A stretch of 7,061 bases of DNA, taken from NCBI GenBank assembly GCA_016839905.1, contig JAEOTJ010000143.1:1-7061 (forward strand), given 5' to 3'. Source of the stretch: Promethearchaeota archaeon (GTDB taxonomy: Archaea; Asgardarchaeota; Lokiarchaeia; Sigynarchaeales; SOKP01). The translations under genes and the position numbers were made by a program. Numbering within the stretch: the first letter of the stretch is position 1; each line of letters starts with the position of its first letter. Of the stretch, positions 7,001 through 7,061 are shown piece after piece. The notes under the pieces are model-generated. The model searched no databases. It was not told the origin of the DNA and was given only the letters and a program-made list of their open reading frames with translations.

Positions 7001-7061
7001 TTCAATTCTCGGAGGAGATATCGAGACCAATTATTACTTAAAAGTGATTATTATTGATAAG
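1026..7061 (+). CDS. Giant five-helix-anchored surface protein with LamG and Ig-like domains (3' partial)
   Basis: The frame runs 2012 codons with no stop to the window edge, so the true protein is longer. It is probably a surface adhesin or receptor that binds glycans or other cells; this role is inferred from its architecture. In order: a basic cytoplasmic N-terminus (1-50); five membrane helices near 52-75, 105-126, 148-173, 190-212 and 285-305; a membrane-proximal domain with Cys 310, 406, 423 and 434; a transthyretin-like beta-sandwich (about 474-553); a five-proline linker (591-595); a LamG/concanavalin-like domain (about 597-820); and Ig/FN3-like modules from about 824 to the end. The positively charged loops 124-147 and 213-284 are inside by the positive-inside rule, which puts everything after residue 305 outside. 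About thirty N-X-S/T sequons occur after residue 308 and I find none before it. No catalytic motif is visible. The start is ATG 1026, with a TATA box at 968-980 and a weak ribosome site at 1012-1017. A giant ectodomain C-terminal to a multi-helix base is the reverse of the common signal-peptide plus C-terminal-anchor design. I know of no gene symbol. Confidence 0.93.
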   Translation, partial: MIKKQENNGDKKPLGLNLQFKKIKKARTALESKLEGFKEHFKESQSNSIKYLSILGGLTIFIAIFGLALILVLSLNFWLVEVDLSYQDILMYRGLEFNFPDLAKVGIFFLNFMIVLSLLAFFMKMFLRREHFGVAEEKRRIIRKRRIQNIIINSFIIFGLVCGVSMIIIISSFNSILTSPINSQLFFIPAPLVGIEISFFILIILLLGGVTLKKKKIKFRPSHSELNSNSKERRNGYNLLKYRLLNQGFSSSRFSARLMRLKDKSNDLKDTSTPPPAGHYPKVKAMGLLIILIGIPSIIGIISIAPIGDCDYEIALLPQGNTDYDSLTYHSDITELGEIPFNGKILIRANESSRSNSLVTTKIEPEFSELEISEENPLKSYYGFKSYNRYVLGKKWLYTVIDLNECKLQPGKFTLKSQYTAQCGFFWKYRPYKCWDLILGKDKLKILPTGPLPQETFEYNAVYTYDNGTFWTVVYSGRVVNSLNESVALENLELYLQTSGNQYEKIATISTDGDGCFKYTHVQYQSFDTNAMAKIYWNGVKNKYYRSVFHEEYAGMEYSVENGRFFIDYTGEGYPEWPFNLYDLIQEINAPPPPPDSVFWARLSEGRGTRTYDEINQIEGELKGDVSWTIGRYGTGLKFNQNGTNGKVEYPWSTLSDTLGRCNNEFTIAGWINPSVLTNKTNIHGISNTFLSKGSILGNLELGVSPQGELMMYARARRWFLGDLWGKTAIYGTPNSIKTNAWTWFLIRWNNSLVDVQLGSQWFELDNEGEEKWQGAKSLALAPGPFILGNVQFFQTHFIGKLDEIYVVKRAISNEEAERLKGVMEIEAIVSREDDDGGWTPISKDESITGYLNLECHASTPEFKEIVQLDYYLSNEIPNFTKPDVNDWMFLRRFNEHQDYYSHLINSKDLPDGNFYFIVRAIDNDGNVTYDAYDISNEYVPFKVENFKGSIDFYYLHVNSRINYNSKIAMVPAQNVENFIQSIQVFLNHEGEAIPLTQDPVDYYQISFNDNLLDLFPLMDWISNNNIPSGEYPVSFTIQVYYNYGDELGQYLYNYTLYPITLDIQEPDVELISGGSYTLELGKAYTNVLDNIITMGFNYTSIDLDNICFEYRYNTTESEWIIYDTFSVDSYPMNVSINILNMKDDLIYFRFIAVDKLGNKQLLTNPRYWFIKDMDNHPDFVLEELHDNILYSLDARGLIDIDLKVIPAANDISNVRVSTAYESFELTEKNYENDYIFYSDFLENKYLNSSFYNILGGQFTEIPILIETFQDQALISSKEVRIIVTDIIFDNVVNITGIGADINSTMENIWISFDNLTGTYSNKHGIPFIVNNKAPVIFLYNSRDELVNSVPLSPYNDFTLTKIHDDTTIEIINNRFTISSPQIQPFENLSSINSIIIESVNVPFSYFVDDEEIFISLLTTADLDGSYNSSNPIIIEYGITNNTRMDKQFLGNLDLFSLTQDIYRLEAEFYDVSSFTSRYIDNKSYLIDFSAPSIYKQFINGESIHPERDEISFIIKDASEISNISFDLNLNGNWINTGDLYTFKFNDSSLEDGILHLNIFANDSLGYQNSQEFYINIDTTAPIFTKIINHYEYFNNFYTVYAGINETSNYEIKLHAVHSIMGIPYLNLNLIINQTGNGTEISFDTHQLNNGLYNLTLIAIDDAGNEADYFIGERYFDNQAPQILSIEDYYYINDQLNYKKDVVDIIYFNNQKNISIRALDKVLDGFNWSEINSKLGSQNGVQSLEMYLTNPLKYHNITLNTPLNYEKFLYEIVGYDNNPFSDISLIKNIKSIRIGNIIIDDFIAIPSHNSIMLMIDERYDYLLSPENTNKLQAEFYKLVPTTIPLHFNPLLDRWELNSPRDKFFDITDFISITQGQEFLYWFVTRDNLSNAYTTPKYQGMFDTHITQDPLVDSLFEWSLGTTKDGAGIIIFGSETLSDSTIQINISSIDLSELGEMDVEKMFLYYSGDGGNYQYLGRAYHFEGDLWNLYWDRSILGGDIETNYYLKVIIIDK
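1176..1940 (+). other. Domain: five-helix membrane base
   Basis: Residues 51-305. Hydrophobic stretches include ILGGLTIFIAIFGLALILVL, VGIFFLNFMIVLSLLAFF, IIINSFIIFGLVCGVSMIII, ISFFILIILLLGGV and MGLLIILIGIPSIIGIISI. Loop charges alternate. The loop after helix 2 (RREHFGVAEEKRRIIRKRR) and the loop after helix 4 (KKKKIKFR onward, about 70 residues) are strongly basic and so cytoplasmic. The loops after helices 1 and 3 are acidic or neutral and so external. An odd number of helices with N-in leaves the rest outside. I recognise no transporter, sensor kinase or protease signature in it. Confidence 0.8.
1734..1808 (+). other. SHOCT-like helical hairpin in a cytoplasmic loop
   Basis: Residues 237-261 lie in the long basic loop between helices 4 and 5. 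The segment LLKYRLLNQGFSSSRFSARL, followed by MRL, shows the spacing hydrophobic-helix, Gly-Phe-Ser turn, Phe, second helix. This resembles the short SHOCT motif, two small helices joined by a G-[IF]-[ST] turn. Such motifs often occur in oligomerising or membrane-linked proteins. The match is by eye and the canonical Glu-Phe pair is not present (Arg-Phe instead). The loop then becomes Ser/Asp/Lys-rich with a PPP before helix 5. Confidence 0.25.
1941..2444 (+). other. Domain: membrane-proximal extracellular domain
   Basis: Residues 306-473 follow helix 5 directly. The segment is beta-rich and contains Cys 310, 406, 423 and 434; the last three are close together, in the contexts NECKL, AQCGFF and YKCWDL. 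Since most of the remaining ectodomain has very few cysteines, disulfide pairing here is plausible. I do not recognise a named family. Confidence 0.5.
2445..2684 (+). other. Domain: transthyretin/carboxypeptidase-regulatory-like beta-sandwich
   Basis: Residues about 474-553. The order YSGRVVNS, then LENLELYLQTSGNQYEKIAT, then STDGDGCFKYT fits the pattern of carboxypeptidase-regulatory-like and SpaA-type folds: a 'G-x-V' opening strand, a strand carrying a decorated payload, and a 'T-D-G-x-G-x-F' turn. Such domains are structural stalk units in surface proteins. The assignment is by motif only. Confidence 0.5.
2814..3485 (+). other. Domain: LamG / concanavalin A-like lectin fold
   Basis: Residues about 597-820 (224 residues, within the usual range for this fold). 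Hallmarks in order are an opening near SVFWARLSEG; GRYGTGLKFNQNG; the strand FTIAGWINPS; FLSKGS; LELGVSPQGELMMYA; the NAWTWFLIRWNNS strand, equivalent to the family's 'W-H-x-V/A' segment; LILGN-like FILGN; and the closing FIGKLDEIYVVKRAISNEEA, equivalent to 'F-x-G-x-I-D-E-V-R-I-Y-x-R-A-L-S-x-E-E'. The family usually binds carbohydrate or protein ligands at the cell surface and is not itself catalytic. A five-proline spacer precedes it. Confidence 0.85.
3495..7061 (+). other. Domain array: Ig/FN3-like beta modules
   Basis: Residues about 824-2012 show repeated features of bacterial and archaeal Ig-like domains. Module ends carry a strand plus D-x-x-G-N/Y turn, as in FYFIVRAIDNDGN (915-927), YFRFIAVDKLGN (1148-1159), LHLNIFANDSLGY (1555-1567) and YNLTLIAIDDAGN (1653-1665). 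Boundaries carry an A-P-x-I/F motif, as at residues 1491, 1581 and 1680, giving modules of about 90 and 99 residues; a similar KAPVIF lies at 1334. The last visible module has LYYSGDGGNYQYLG near 1963 and closes with YYLKVIIIDK at the window edge. There are many N-glycosylation sequons and no cysteine after residue 1108. These modules probably form a long rigid stalk outside the cell. Confidence 0.75.

Overview
The window looks like chromosomal DNA from an AT-rich archaeon. By eye G+C is roughly 27-43% depending on the stretch. The gene starts carry archaeal-type TATA elements about 34-50 bases upstream, with little or no Shine-Dalgarno sequence. The main gene encodes a giant membrane-anchored surface protein with about thirty N-glycosylation sequons, a LamG-type lectin domain and a long array of Ig-like modules. 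This style of giant surface protein, rich in Asn, Ile, Asp and Tyr, fits the Asgard (Promethearchaeota, Lokiarchaeia-like) lineage best. That assignment is an inference; no taxonomic marker gene is present.

Layout: positions 1-248 hold no convincing gene. They contain a perfect 13-bp palindrome beside a TATA-like element, and the first copy of a 15-bp direct repeat. A small uncharacterised soluble protein (76 residues, predicted beta-alpha-beta-alpha) is encoded at 249-479 and appears to have a near-leaderless start. Positions 480-1025 look like decayed or intergenic DNA. They include a 69-codon reading frame split by one TAG (501-710), two other very short open frames, a T-tract, and a clear TATA box at 968-980 that should drive the next gene.

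From 1026 to the right edge (7061) there is a single uninterrupted reading frame of 2012 codons with no stop, so the gene is cut by the window edge. In order, its product has a basic cytoplasmic N-terminus, five transmembrane helices (about residues 51-305) with positively charged cytoplasmic loops, a Cys-containing membrane-proximal domain, a transthyretin/carboxypeptidase-regulatory-like beta-sandwich (about 474-553), a five-proline linker (591-595), a LamG/concanavalin-like domain (about 597-820), and then more than 1,190 residues of Ig/FN3-like beta modules. Topology and sequon placement agree: everything after the fifth helix should lie outside the cell. The likely role is adhesion or sugar recognition at the cell surface, possibly with signalling or mechanical coupling through the five-helix base; this is inference.

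The small gene and the giant gene point the same way but are separated by about 550 bases, and the giant gene has its own promoter, so nothing here shows that they form an operon.
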